Assembly: GCA_024500155.1 (NCBI GenBank)
Contig: CM044877.1
Location: 33,727,001-33,791,000, forward strand
Source of the DNA: Chenopodium formosanum
Taxonomy: Eukaryota > Streptophyta > Magnoliopsida > Caryophyllales > Amaranthaceae
Reading direction: 5' to 3'
DNA length: 64,000 nt
How positions within the stretch are numbered: the first letter of the stretch is position 1; every line of letters starts with the position of its first letter. Below are positions 23,747 to 35,395 of this stretch, piece by piece. The notes under the pieces are model-generated. The model saw nothing but the letters and a program-made list of their open reading frames with translations. It searched no databases and was not told the DNA's origin. The position numbers were made by a program, and so were the translations under genes.

Positions 23747-26475
23747 TGTCATTTGTGCCTCCCCAAAACCAAACCTAGTGATGAGTACCTTTCACGTCGA
23801 ATAATAATCAAATGAAATGAAAGTGTGGAAAGTCTAGTGATGCGGTCACTGTTATCAAAATCGCGATCCAGATCGTAGAATCATGCGATTCTACGATCCT
23901 AATACACCTAGTCGATCTGGATCGTCCATAGAATCGGTCTGCGGTAGGATCGGCCATAGGATCGGTAGAATCGTATAGGATTGACAACGATTCTACGATC
24001 CTAAGGCCGATTCTACCGATTCTACAAAATAAGCTTAAAAGGAACATTTTTATCATAGTGGACTTAAGTATGGGCTTGCTCCACTGGTTTCTTTTCAATT
24101 TATTTATTTTTCTTTAATTTTTTCTCTTTAATTTTTATTTATTTAATTATTTTTGTTTAAAATAAGTTAAATTTGCGGGCCTACTATTGTTCTTGGTTAG
24201 TAGATATTGTGGTTTCAACCCTGCCTGATTTCACTCGAATTTCACTTGATCGATGTAGCTGATTACGTTACAATGAATTTAATTATCTAATTTCAATGCA
24301 AGCATGTAAATTTACATAAAACTGTTAATATTTAGTGAGTGGAAGCTAATTTCTTTGGATTTTTACATAGGTTAACTTTTTTTTTTATTGGAATTAGAAT
24401 ATAAAAGTAACAAGTAGTATTAGAAATTTAGATTGCGTATGTATACACTATCGTCATGTAATGTACTTAAGGAAATAACTTTTTTTAAAAAAATTGATAT
24501 ATTTTTATTATATACTTAATTCAGTTTAAATATGAATAAATAATTGATAAAGTTTAGTAAAATTTTTAGTTTTTGCAATTTTTGTATGCTCGGTCGATCC
24601 TACGATCCGATTTTATGACTCGATCCTACCCCCATCTTCAGATCCAAAGTAGAATCACGATCCTAATAACATTGGATGCTGTTACTTTTTAATTCTTTTC
24701 TTTCTCTTTGTTTTTGAAAACCTATTTTATGAAAATAGTCAATCCAGTTTAGTTTGGTCCATGGCAAGGGTCCAATAATGGTGTAGTTGGATTGGGTTCG
24801 AAAAGAGCTTTCCAACGATATATTATAAGCCCAATTCCGATGAATAATGAGGAAGTTGTGGCCAAATTACTGAACTAGGCCCGGTTTGATTTTTATATGT
24901 GGCCCAATGATCCAAGGGAGGGCCTATTATGATTTATCATTCCTAATGCAATTAGGATTGATTATTGTCTTCTAGAATCTTCTAGAAGGTTCTTTTGAAT
25001 CCTAATTTGATAAGCATTGATAATTGAGTTTTTAGAGTTTTATTTGGAATAAAAGAAGTGTTTTTAAGGAAATTACAGTTTTACCCTTCGTACGCTTAAA
25101 CTTTATCAAAATATGAAAACGGGTGGAAAAACTTATTGCAGCACCGCACTACAGGTTGTCGCCTGGCGACAGGGGTGTGTGTGGCGACAACGTCGTGTTT
25201 TATTCTTTTCGAAATTCTGATTCTTTTTTATCATAATTCGGCTGATTTTCGTTATAAATAGCCTCCTAAACCTCCGTTTTCAATAACCAACTCTCATCAA
25301 GAATTTCTTGATATACTCTCTCTCTCTCTTTTCTAAACTAGTCTTCTCTCAAACAAAATTCCGCATTTACAAGATCTAGATACACCTAGCATAGTTTGAA
25401 GTTGCCTTTGCCCTAGACGTGAAAGGTTTGATTTATGAGGGTTTGGTCCCAAATCTCTATTTCAATTATTTGATTTTATTATTTTCCTTGAAGTTACTAA
25501 CGTGTGTATTTTGTTATTAGAAAGAGGTACGAGACATCCAAGTAAGTGCTTTAATTGTTTTAATTGATATTATGATATAGAAATCATGTTTAGGTTGTTA
25601 TTTTGATTCCTAGTATCATGTTAGGATGCTTTTCTTAATTTGATGTATAGCTTGACAACAATAAGTTCCTAGTATCATGTTTAGGGTAAAGAATATAATG
25701 TCAATTATGATTTCTATGATGCCTTTGATTGTCTTTCCTAATATTCATGTCAGTATCATGTTAGGGCTAAAACTTTTATTTTTAATGTTTACTGACATGG
25801 TAGGGTTTTTTTATTAATCTTGTTGGTATCATGCCTAGGATCTTGCTATTATTATGCTTTAACATGATTATTATGATTATTGTCATGATTATTTTTATAA
25901 TTGTTATAATAATTATTGTGATGATAATTATTTATTGTTATGATGATTATTGTTGCTTGATATTTATTGTTATTGCTTGATCACGCATTTTATGCATGTT
26001 TAAAGGGAATTGGTACTTGTAATCACGCTTTATAAGATAACTAATAATCTTGTTTAGGGTTAATTTGATTATAATTCAAGTGGTCACTAATAATAGTTTT
26101 GTTTGTGCATTAATATTCAACCAACATAGATTAAACAAGTATAGGGTAAACCTATTGATTGCATGTTAGTCAGAAAGCGCACATGAATACGAAAAGAATA
26201 AAGTAGAGGCATATTATTAGGGCAGGTTCAATCTCTTTTACGTTGGATTTGTACCTTCATCATCGAACTTCCAGTCATGGTTCCAGACCTATTGGAGCTA
26301 ACGATCTCCTAGATCGTTAAGGGGTGTAACCTTCACCCTGTGAACGATTTACAAGTTCCTAAAACTTGTTGGCGACTCTTTTGCTCTAGCTTCATTCCCT
26401 TTAGACGCCACCATGCTTAAGTGTATGATCACAATGGGGTTCAAGTTTGGGGTAATGCCTGAAATATTCCCTACA
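23747..26475 (+). mobile_element. Solo LTR of a second Tat-like family
   Basis: Begins TGTCATTTGTGCC and ends TTCCCTACA, with 5-bp flanks gggtg (23742-23746) and aggtg (26476-26480). Several stretches match the reverse complement of the 20499-22168 LTR, such as CTCCCCAAAACCAAAC after the start, GAGGGTTTGGTCCCAAATC near 25440 and GTTAAAGGGAAT-like sequence near 25995-26010. It has a TATA box near 25250 (TTATAAATAGCC) and a palindromic TGTCGCCTGGCGACA near 25157. About 1.9 kb once the hAT element in it is removed. Confidence 0.75.
23847..24674. mobile_element. Non-autonomous hAT-like element, 828 bp
   Basis: Imperfect inverted ends (CACTGTTATCAAAATCGCGA against CAATGTTATTAGGATCGTGA) and 8-bp flanks GATGCGGT (23839-23846) and GATGCTGT (24675-24682), one mismatch. 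Dense copies of a GATTCTACGATCC motif sit near both ends, as expected for hAT subterminal repeats. No ORF of note. Confidence 0.75.
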
Positions 26476-26485
26476 AGGTGTTACA

Positions 26486-26789
26486 TGGAATAATACATAT
26501 TCCTCATATATTCACTCATCATAGTTTCTAAGAGTTCTAGAGCTCTGATAATGATATCTTGGAATATGAATAAGCAACCATGTAGAGCCACCATAAATGA
26601 TAGAATATTGTGATTTGCATGACCCAAAAATTTTGCAACCATGTAGAGACACCATAAATGATAGAATATTGTGATTTGTATGACCCAGAAATTTGAGGGA
26701 TGATAAGCAAATTATAGAGATGAGTCAGGTCTAATCTTAGCATTTAATCAACCCTCAATGTAACACTAAGGAAGTAAATTTACTAATAG
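26486..26789. other. Intergenic stretch with a 62-bp direct duplication
   Basis: A segment starting gcaaccatgtagag is repeated twice at about 26574-26698 with a few changes. Nothing else recognised. Confidence 0.6.
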
Positions 26790-27054
26790 TGTATTTGGAT
26801 AAAGAAAGGGGAAGGAAAAGAAGGGGAGGGAAAAGAAAAGAAGATGAGGGGAGGGAAAAGGAAGGGAGGGAAGAAGGGTGAGTTTTCCTTCTAAATCTCT
26901 TCATTGTTGAAAGATCAATTTTTTACAATTTAATTCCTCCATTTCTCTCCCCTCAAATTCCCTTCATTCCTCATTTGTTATCCAAATGAAAGATATTTCA
27001 TTTCTCTATTTCCCTTCCCTTTCTTCCTTTCCCTTAATTTCCTTCAATCCAAAC
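26790..27054. mobile_element. Purine-rich foldback MITE, PIF/Harbinger-like
   Basis: The left half is purine-rich (TGTATTTGGATAAAGAAAGG) and the right half is its pyrimidine-rich counterpart (CCTTCAATCCAAAC), so the element folds back over most of its 265 bp. Flanks are TAG on both sides, a 3-bp duplication. Superfamily assignment from the 3-bp duplication is tentative. Confidence 0.55.
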
Positions 27055-27212
27055 TAGACCTGACAATCCTAAGACAGACCTGACGACCCAACTCAAATGA
27101 CCCAAAACAGTGACCCAAATTTTACCGAAACCTAAAATCAACCCGACTTGACCCATACTTGATCCGAAGTGGAATGGACTCGACCTGAAATGACCCAATC
27201 CAAAGCTGACCC

Positions 27213-27706
27213 TGTTTTGGGGGTTTTTGTCCCTTGGGAGAGTTACGTCACGAAGTCTGATCCGGCTGAGCTGTACCTGCAAAATAACGGAGACTCCGGG
27301 TGGTTGGAGCTCCGCCTCCGACGGTCAAGTTAGTAACTTGAAACGGAATAAAGAGAACGGAAATTTAGGTGGGTATCTATTCGGATTCCAAGCTCAGGTC
27401 TTTCTTTGATGTAAGAGAATGCAGGTGTAATAAATGATTCAATGTGTCCCCAAAATAAGGAAATATCTCCCTATTTATAGGGTCGTTGGAGAATGTGCCC
27501 CTACCTAGGTCACTTGACCTAGATTTTAGTGGGCTGCGCCGTTTTAGGGTGCTCCTAGGGATTTGGGCCCTTGAAGGCCGCCATTTCAGAGGCATATCTG
27601 GGGGCGCCAAGTGTCAAGAGGATGTTGAGCCACATGGTCCATCCTAACCTTGACACATGGCGTCCTCTCGTTGGTCCACGTGTCTAGGGTATAAATACCC
27701 CAAACA
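27213..27706 (-). repeat. 3' LTR of the 27213-39464 element
   Basis: 494 bp, TGTTT...AAACA ends; the minus strand carries a CCCTATAAATAGGG TATA region near 27470. Confidence 0.9.
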
Positions 27707-27835
27707 TTTGCCCCTCACAGGTTGCACGTGCATATCACGTGGGGCCTGTGACACGTGTCCACCTTTCATAGGTGAGCAATAATGGGTAAAATTTTTGAAT
27801 TTCAAATCAAAAAATTTCCCCCCACTTTTACTTTC

Positions 27836-27844
27836 TATAAATAG
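27836..27844 (+). promoter_or_regulatory. TATA box of the antisense H3-mimic gene
   Basis: TATAAATAG in a T/C-rich context, about 130 bp past the LTR and followed by a leader that has no ATG up to a good splice donor at 28040. Position and context fit a dedicated promoter for the plus-strand gene. Confidence 0.6.
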
Positions 27845-30109
27845 AAAGTTACCCCCCTCCTTTTCACGCCTTACGTTCACATTGACTTTTTAGAGAGAGA
27901 AAAAGAGAGATTCTAGAGAGAGATTTCTCTGCTCCCGTCTGCGTCACAGCAAGTTTCAAGCTTTCGAGTGCTTAGCGGTTCATCACCGGCCGGTTCACTG
28001 GCTGTAGCGGTTTTCAGATTTTTCCAGAGTAAAAGCGAGGTAACCGCCTGTACCATTTTAGCTTTCCTCTCTTTCAATTTGTATACCATTTTTTCCGCCT
28101 GTATACCCGGCTTTTTTAGAGAATATAAATGAGTTCCCAATCCACCCACTCGGCACTGCCTAGGACACTCAGCCGATCCCCCGGAACGGCTAAGTCTAGA
28201 ACAGGGGGTGCCTCTTCTGGACTGTCGAAACCAATATGCTCATCTCCGAATTCCTCCCTCTCTGTGTCTGTGCAGGACACAATGGCCAGAACGAAACAGA
28301 CGGCCAGGCGGTTTAAGAGCCAGCGCACTATGAGAGTGCCAACCGATGAGGTTTTCCCGGAAGGGGAATAGAGGGATTGGGAGGAGAGCGGATCTGACGA
28401 AGAGGCTCCCTCTACCTCCGGGAGCTCTGGGATAAGAGAGGTAGGCGACGAGGGAGCCGCCTCCTCTAATGAAGCCGGTGGTGCTGAGGCCGGCCAAGGA
28501 TCAAGAGCCGAATCTTCCGGCTCCGACCAGAATGATTTTGCGGCTGACTATCAGCAGCCACCCAAGGCTGCTGACAACCCCAACCCCAAAAATACTCGGA
28601 TGATGCCGAGTAATATCGCCCTACTTAATAGCGGGTTCAGCACCTTTAAAGAGAAGCACCCCTTTGGAAGGGGTTGGGAGATTATTGTCCCTCCGGATGA
28701 TGCTGTAATGGCCTGGAGTGACGACATTGATCATGCAGATGATTACTTCATCTGCTACGAGGCGGTTATCGAAGCCGGCCTCCGGTTCCCTCTCCACCCC
28801 GGGATTAGGAAAATCCTCAAGGGGTACGATCTGGGGGTTTGGCAGCTCACCCCTAACTCGTGGGTGAATATCTTAAGTTACATCGCCGCCTGCGAGTTTC
28901 AGAACTTGAACCCCAGTTTCTCTGCCTTCGCTCACATGCACTATTTGAGCAAGGCTCCAGGCGACCATGGGGCATGGTATACTCTGACTACCTTGCCCCA
29001 ATATTTAATGACTTTGGACAAAGTGTCCAAATGGTCCGAGTGGAAGGACAAGTTTTATTTGATTTCCTCCCCCACCCTAAGACACAACCGGACACTGCGC
29101 CGGTACAATACTGAACTGGCTCTCCTTGGACGCAAATGCCTTCTCCCAGCACTATCTACTAAGGACCGGGAGCAAATAATGGAGCCGGGATTCTTTGAAA
29201 CAACAACTGAGCCCATGGGGGATGGGACTCATACTATTGTACCCAAAAACTGGATTCCCCATCCGGACTTCTTCAAGGACGAGTGCTTCTTGTCCGCCTG
29301 CGAGCTAAGTACCATGTTTCCAAGGGGTAGAATACTTCTCATCCAGAATGATTGTTATTTTATTTTAATTGCGATCTTGCCTTAATTTTCTCTAACTTTA
29401 AATTCTTGTTCTTGCAGACGAAGCCTTGAGGATGGTAGACCAGGAAAAAACTCCGGCTAAGTCCGCGGCGCTGCTGCGCAAGGAGGCGGCACTTGCCAAA
29501 AAGGCAGCCGTCGAGGCTAAGGATTCGAAGAAAGGCGGGGTAAGACCGCCTGACTTTATGTGTTTGCATTTTTTTTTTTTTACCGGTTGGGTATACTTAC
29601 ATTTTGTTTATCTATCAGGAGTCCGTCAAGAGGATTCCACGATCATTCTCCAAGCTGCTCAAAAGGCAAGGAGATGATCTGGAGAAGGCTCCGGCTGCCA
29701 AAGCCGCCAAGAAGGACCCTCCTCCAACCCAGAAGCAAACATCTGCCCAATCCGGTCGTCCAACGACTGGGGAAAATCTCATGTTGTACTGAGCGAAAGC
29801 TCAGAACGCTCACAGCAAAAAGCGCCGGATGTCTCTACGGCATCAAAGGGTTGCGAGCCACCTGAGGTTGCAAGCGGTGCGACAACCACTGGGGAGGAGA
29901 AGAAGTCGGAGACCCATCCGGAAGCCCAAGGTAAGGAACGAACTAAAATACCTTGGCCACTTGATTTTATGAGAGTCAAGACCAAGGTTGATCCTTCAAA
30001 AGGGTCGGTTAGCAGCCGACAACGGATGAATGCCGACTACGCTGCTTCTATCTCACAAAGCGCTACTTTTGATGCAGATCTGACTTCTGACGAGCCTAGC
30101 ACTGTCAAA

Positions 30110-30640
30110 ACGGTTTGACAGTTCGATTTCGGTTCGGTTTGAAATCGGTTCGGTAGTTAATCGGGTCGGTTTGGAATCGGTTTAATTGTCTCCGGGTCGG
30201 TTTTGGTTCGGTTTAAATAGTTATCGGTTCGATTCGGTTTCGGTTTATTCTTAAGCGGTTTTAATTCAGTTCGGGTTGTAAACAGTCCGGGTAGTAAACG
30301 GTTCGGTGCAGGCGGGTTGCGGTTTGTTAACGGTGCAGTGTAAACGGTTTTTATCCCGGTTCAAACAGTTTCGGGTTGGAAACGGTTTCGGGTTAGAAAC
30401 AGTTCGGTTCTTTTTTGGTTCAGTTTATAACTGGTTCGGATCTTTTTTCGGTTCAGTTTTTAACTGGTTCTGTTCTTTTTCGGTTCAATTTATAATTGGT
30501 TCGGTTCTTCGATGGTTTAACCACTTTAACGTTATTCATATCGGTTCCATTTCAAGTTTACTAAATCACGGTTCGGGTCGGTTTTCGATTTCAAAAAATA
30601 AATTGTTTATCGAGTTGTTTAGATTCGGGCAGTTAAATGG
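30110..30640. repeat. hAT subterminal repeats, left
   Basis: Many copies of CGGTTCGGTTT and close variants; the mirrored array is at about 35870-36320. Expected transposase binding region. Confidence 0.85.
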
Positions 30641-31429
30641 CTTTGGTTTGAAATTTGATAGTACTTGCTAACCTTTTGCGTTCACAAGTTTTAAATAAAG
30701 TCAGCAAGTCGCGAATCATTTCATATTTAGGCAAAATATTATAAACAAATTCTCATTTATTTTATAAATACATATTATGTTCTGTTTCAAGTTTAGTCAT
30801 ACTGATTTTACTAGTTTATTACGAAGTATATTATAAGAGTTAGTGTATTAATGTATTATTTTTATACAATTAGGTTATTATATGCTTCTTATTTAATCAT
30901 TTATATACTACGCATACAATCATAATCATGACTTGATGAGTTCTTGACTTCTTGTGAAATGGAAATTTGCAATTTGGTAATTCGTTACTTGAATAGTCAA
31001 CAAGACTGATAATTATGACTCATTTATCATTATATATTTTCATGAAATTATGAAGATATTACAAAGTGCTTTGATTTGTATAATGAAAGAAAACACTAAT
31101 GACTAATTAACAAGGTCATATTGATTAGTTCAATCGATCATATGTACACATTATTAACACGTGGTATCTAACCATCTCAATATCTCATAGATAAATATTC
31201 GTATCATCGTTATTCGTATGTATTAGTACAAAGTTATAGCTCATTAGTGATCTTTTTAAATTAATCTATTTATACATTTTATTAATATAACGTTTTTATA
31301 ATTTTTACGTGTATGCAAATAAAGATATACTAGTAGATGTTTTAATACGTGTCTTGGGCACTGATCCCGATCAAATGGGGCAAAAAAATACTAAAGAATT
31401 GAGGGAATAATATTTTTGTAGATGAATGT

Positions 31430-31630
31430 ACAACACACAAACACACACGGATCACCACTCTCAACCATAGATTAAAAAATCAATGGTTAGATTCTTTCTC
31501 CCACAACACACAGGGATCACCATTCTCAACCATAGATTAAAAAAATCAATGGTTAGATTCTTTCTCCCACAACACACACGGATCACCAATCTGAACCATA
31601 GATTAAAAAATCAATGGTTAGATTTACATG
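31430..31630 (+). repeat. Tandem triplication of about 71 bp in the hAT 5' region
   Basis: Three successive copies of a unit containing GGATCACCA and CCATAGATTAAAAAATCAAT, at about 31448, 31512 and 31586, with small changes. It lies about 1.2 kb before the transposase start; role unknown. Confidence 0.8.
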
Positions 31631-32519
31631 AAACCACTCTCACCCTTTTGAAACCCTTTCACTCTCACTCTCACTTTACCACTCTCACTTTACCACTCAT
31701 CCTCACGGCGCCTCTCCTTCTCACGGCTAAGCGCCTCTTCGTCTCATCGCCTCTCCGTCTCACGGCGCCTCTCATTCACGGTGTTTGTTGTCCTGATTTT
31801 GAAGCTGTCCTGGCGCCTCTCTCTCATTGAGTCATTGGTGTTTGCTGCCCTAAATGCTCCAAATTTAGGTAACCACTCTCTCTCTCTAGATTTTAATTGA
31901 TATGTTTTGTTGGTATCATGGTATGAATTGGTTTTTTTTTTATTATTATTTATATTTTGTATATGTATTTCTTGTAATGCATGGCAATTGAAAATGTAAA
32001 TTTGGGGATGAATGGATGAATTGACTGAAAGTGTTGAAGAATGGGGTTTTGTTTATAAGGAATTAAGGATATATATCCTTATTTCCTTGCATGGATAAGA
32101 GGCATAATCACTACTTGGCATACATTTTTTGATGTACCCTTAGTCAATTTAGTTTCGTTTACTTAGTGGAAGTCTCAATTTATACTGAAATATCAAATTG
32201 GTATCCTGTTTTTAGCCTTTTTTAGTGTTTTAATTGATTATTTTGGGTTTTTTCATTGTTATACATGTTTAGATTTATAGGTAGTTTTCTTTGATATTCT
32301 GTTATTCATTCACTTTTCAGAAAGTCATGTTATTATGCTATGTATCTTTTGTATGTGCCTATGTTATTGTGGCATGTTTCCTTGCTTTATGTCTTGTTAT
32401 TTATCTAAATTGTTGATTATTATAAGTTTAGACCAGTCTTTAGTGCTTGCTTATTCTATTTTTCGCTTGATTTTATTTTAGGATTTATGCAATTGGTATT
32501 AGGCATTTTTGTATCTGCA

Positions 32520-32770
32520 TTTCAATCTTATTAAGATAGATTGCTGAGTATATCCTGCATTTTAATCTTATTAAGATAGATTGCTGAGTATATCCTGCAT
32601 TTTAATCTTGCTATGTGCCTGCATTTTATAGTTGCTGAATATATGCTGCATTTTATTGTTGCTGAATATATGCTGCATTTTAACTCTAACATGTGCTTCA
32701 TTTTCATCAAGATAGATTGCTGAATGTGTTGTAAATTTGTAATTCTTGTTAAGATTGCTGAATATGTGGC
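32520..32770 (+). repeat. Degenerate tandem repeats upstream of the hAT transposase
   Basis: Repeated TTGCTGAATATATGCTGCAT and TTAAGATAGATTGCTGAGTA units in the 5' untranslated part of the transposase gene. Confidence 0.7.
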
Positions 32771-32856
32771 CTAGTATTGATTTTGTTTCAAATATGGTTT
32801 GCTCAACTACATCCACTTATGATGAAATTTGTTGTTTTGTTTCTATTTTTTTAGTA

Positions 32857-34961
32857 ATGGAGCAAGGGTTTGGAAATTATGATGAGCACACTATAGATTC
32901 TCAAGACACTATTTAGAATCAAGATTCTTCTCAACAACAAGTCACTAACACTAGTGGTAGTAAGCGTCAACGAACATCAGATGTGTGGAGGCATTACACC
33001 TTTTTTGATAAGTTGGTTGGTTTTGCTCTGATAAGATATGCCCGATGCAATGTTTGCGGTAATGAATATAAATCACCAGGTACGGCTGGTACCTCCACTT
33101 GTAAAGCTCATACTACCTCATGCATGAAAAAACATCCACATCATCCTGGACATAAAGAAAGTGGTGTTGAGCCTTTGTTTAATCAAACTCGTCATTTACA
33201 ATTGCTTGCTAAAGCTATAATTTTGCATCCCTATCCTTTAAGTATTGTGGAGCATCATGGCTTTAGGGAAGTTTTTACGAATCTGAATCCTAATGTGAAG
33301 CATGTGTGTAGAAACACTATTTTGAAATATTGTACTGTTGAGCATGATAAGTTTAAGTCCTTGTTGTTGCACACTTTTTCTGGAATTGAAGGTAGAGTTA
33401 GCTTCACTTGTGACTTGTGGACATCATGCACTAATCGAGGTTATCTCACTTTAACTGCACATTATGTTGACAAAAATTGGTGTCTAAGGTCTAAAATTCT
33501 GAATTTTAGATATTGTGGTCCTCCTCATACTGGTGTTGAGATAGAAAAATTTGTGTTTAAACTTATTGGGGAGTGGAAGCTTCAGGGTAAAGCTTTTGCA
33601 ATTACTGTTGATAATGCTCGATCCATGGATGTTATGGTTAATCTTTTGAAGAAAGATTTAATGTTGACTTCTCCTCTTCCTTGTAATGGTAAATTTTTTC
33701 ATATTCGATGTTCAGCTCATGTGTTGAACATTATTGTTCAAAGAGGTTTGAAAGAAGTTGATAGTAGTGTTCAAAAATTGCGTGAAGTTTGTAAATATAT
33801 TGATTCTTTGGACTCTAGGCTTACTCAATTTGAGCATGCTCTTTTTGAGGCTAATTATGTGTTTAATGGTAAGTTACGTCTTGATGTTGTGACTCGTTGG
33901 AATGCCACCTATACGATGCTCCGAAAAGCTTTAGAAGCAAAGGAAGCCTTGAAAGTGGTTATCGATAAGTTTATGGGTTATGAATTCAAACTTTCAGATG
34001 ATGAATGGGATACCCTTGCAAAAATATGTAATTTCCTAAAGCCATTTTATGAAATCACTGTGTTATTTTCTGGTTCAGAATATCCTACTGCAAATTTGTA
34101 TTTTGCTAGTGTCTTGAAAATTGAGCACACGATAACTAAAGCCCATATAGACCCTAAACTTGCACCCATGGCAAAAGTTATGCTTGAAAAGTCTGAGGGC
34201 TATTGGGATGAGTATAGTTTGATCCTTTCAATTGCTATCGTTCTTGATCCTCGCTATAAGCTTATTAAAGTGACAAAGATGTTGAAAGTGCTTTATGTTG
34301 AGGAGGCATGTGTTGAAAAGGCAAAGGTGATTAAAGATGCTCTTTTGGAGTTGTATAACTTTTATTCATCTATGTCTTCCGGTTTTAACTCAAGTACAAT
34401 TGTTCCCCCCTCCATCCCAATTGTGACCCATAAATCAAATGGTGACGATGATGACATATTCAAGGTAATTAATTTCTTTTTAAAAATATTACATAATAAT
34501 AATTGTATGTTTTAACTTTATTATTTAATAAAAGCATTTTGTTTGAACTTTTCTAGAATATTGATGATGATGATGATGATGGCCCATTAAACCGACCATC
34601 GATGGAGATTGATAATTATTTAACTACTACTCGTCAACCATATATTGAAGGGGAGAATTATGATGTTCTCAAGTATTGGGAATCTCAAGTTAGGGTGTAC
34701 CCTATATTAGCTGTTATGGCTAGGAATGTTTTGGCCATTCCTATAACATCGGTAGCCTCTGAGTCTTCTTTTAGCATGGGTGGTCGTATTTTAAACAAGT
34801 ATAGGAGTGCGCTTTTGCCTAAGAATGTTGAGGCGTTGGTTACCACACAAAATTGGTTACGTGGTTATGATTGTAATATTGAAGAAGACGTCCTTGAAAT
34901 TGGTAAAGAAGTGATAGATGAAAGTTTTCCATCTAATTCGGAAGGTATTGACGTCCTTTAA
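32857..34961 (+). CDS. hAT transposase (BED finger, RNase H-like, hATC), one early stop
   Basis: Exon 1 is 32857-34464 and exon 2 is 34557-34961, with a GT-AG intron; together they encode 670 codons, a normal size for plant hAT transposases. From N to C: a BED-type zinc finger (VWRHYTFF, C-x2-C in ARCNVCG, then H and C in KAHTTSC), the RNase H-like core (FTCDLWTS, ITVDNARSMD, RCSAHVLNIIV), the conserved DVVTRWNATYTML and the C-terminal dimerisation part with SVASESSFSMGGRIL. The sole visible lesion is a TAG at 32914-32916, codon 20, before the finger. Translation from a later non-ATG or ATG start could lose the finger. The protein would cut and rejoin DNA at the TAGCACTG ends of this element. 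Confidence 0.88.
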
Positions 34962-35084
34962 TATATTTTTTTTTAAATAGCTTTTTTTCCTCCTGCCTCC
35001 CTCCTGAATTCTGCTCACATATAGCTTTTCTTTTTCCTCAAGCCTAGGCGATGCTACATTGGGGTGAATGTCTGCTGATGCTTA

Positions 35085-35395
35085 TTGCCATGTCTGCTGA
35101 CTGTTCTTTTCTGTTCTGCTGCTCTTCTGTTCTTCTGTTCTTCTGCTGCTATTCTGCCATGTCTGATGTTCTGTTCTGCTGCTGCTGTTCTGCCATGTCT
35201 GTTGCTCTTCTGTTCTGCTGCTGTTATTCTGCTTGTCTGCTGTTCTGCTGTGTCTGTTGTTCTGCCATGTCTGCTGCTACTATGTCTCTGTTGTTCTACT
35301 GTGTTTTGCTGTGTCTCTGCTGTTCTGCTGTGTCTGATGTTCTGCTGTTCTGCTTGTATGTTGTTCTGCTGTTCTGCTGCTGCCATGTCTACAAA
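35085..35395. repeat. Tandem TGTTCTGC/TGTCTGCTGT repeat
   Basis: About 300 bp of imperfect short repeats built from TGTTCTGCTG and GCCATGTCTG, open in several frames on both strands, downstream of the transposase stop. Open frames here result from the repeat and are not genes. Confidence 0.9.

Larger units (their letters stand above)
22169..26485 (+). mobile_element. Chromovirus-type LTR, split by a solo Tat-like LTR
   Basis: A promoter-like stretch (CACTATAAATAGACCC near 22245-22260) and the 3' terminus GGGGGTG (ending 23746) plus TTACA (26481-26485), which together form the GGGGTGTTACA end seen in the solo LTR at 3871-5157. The left part is missing because the Tat element ends at 22168, so the Tat element seems to have inserted into this LTR. 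No coding sequence. Confidence 0.55.

Noticed and set aside
30306..30671. 121-codon Phe/Gly-rich open frame
   Set aside because: It is the translation of GGTTCGGTTT subterminal repeats of the hAT element.
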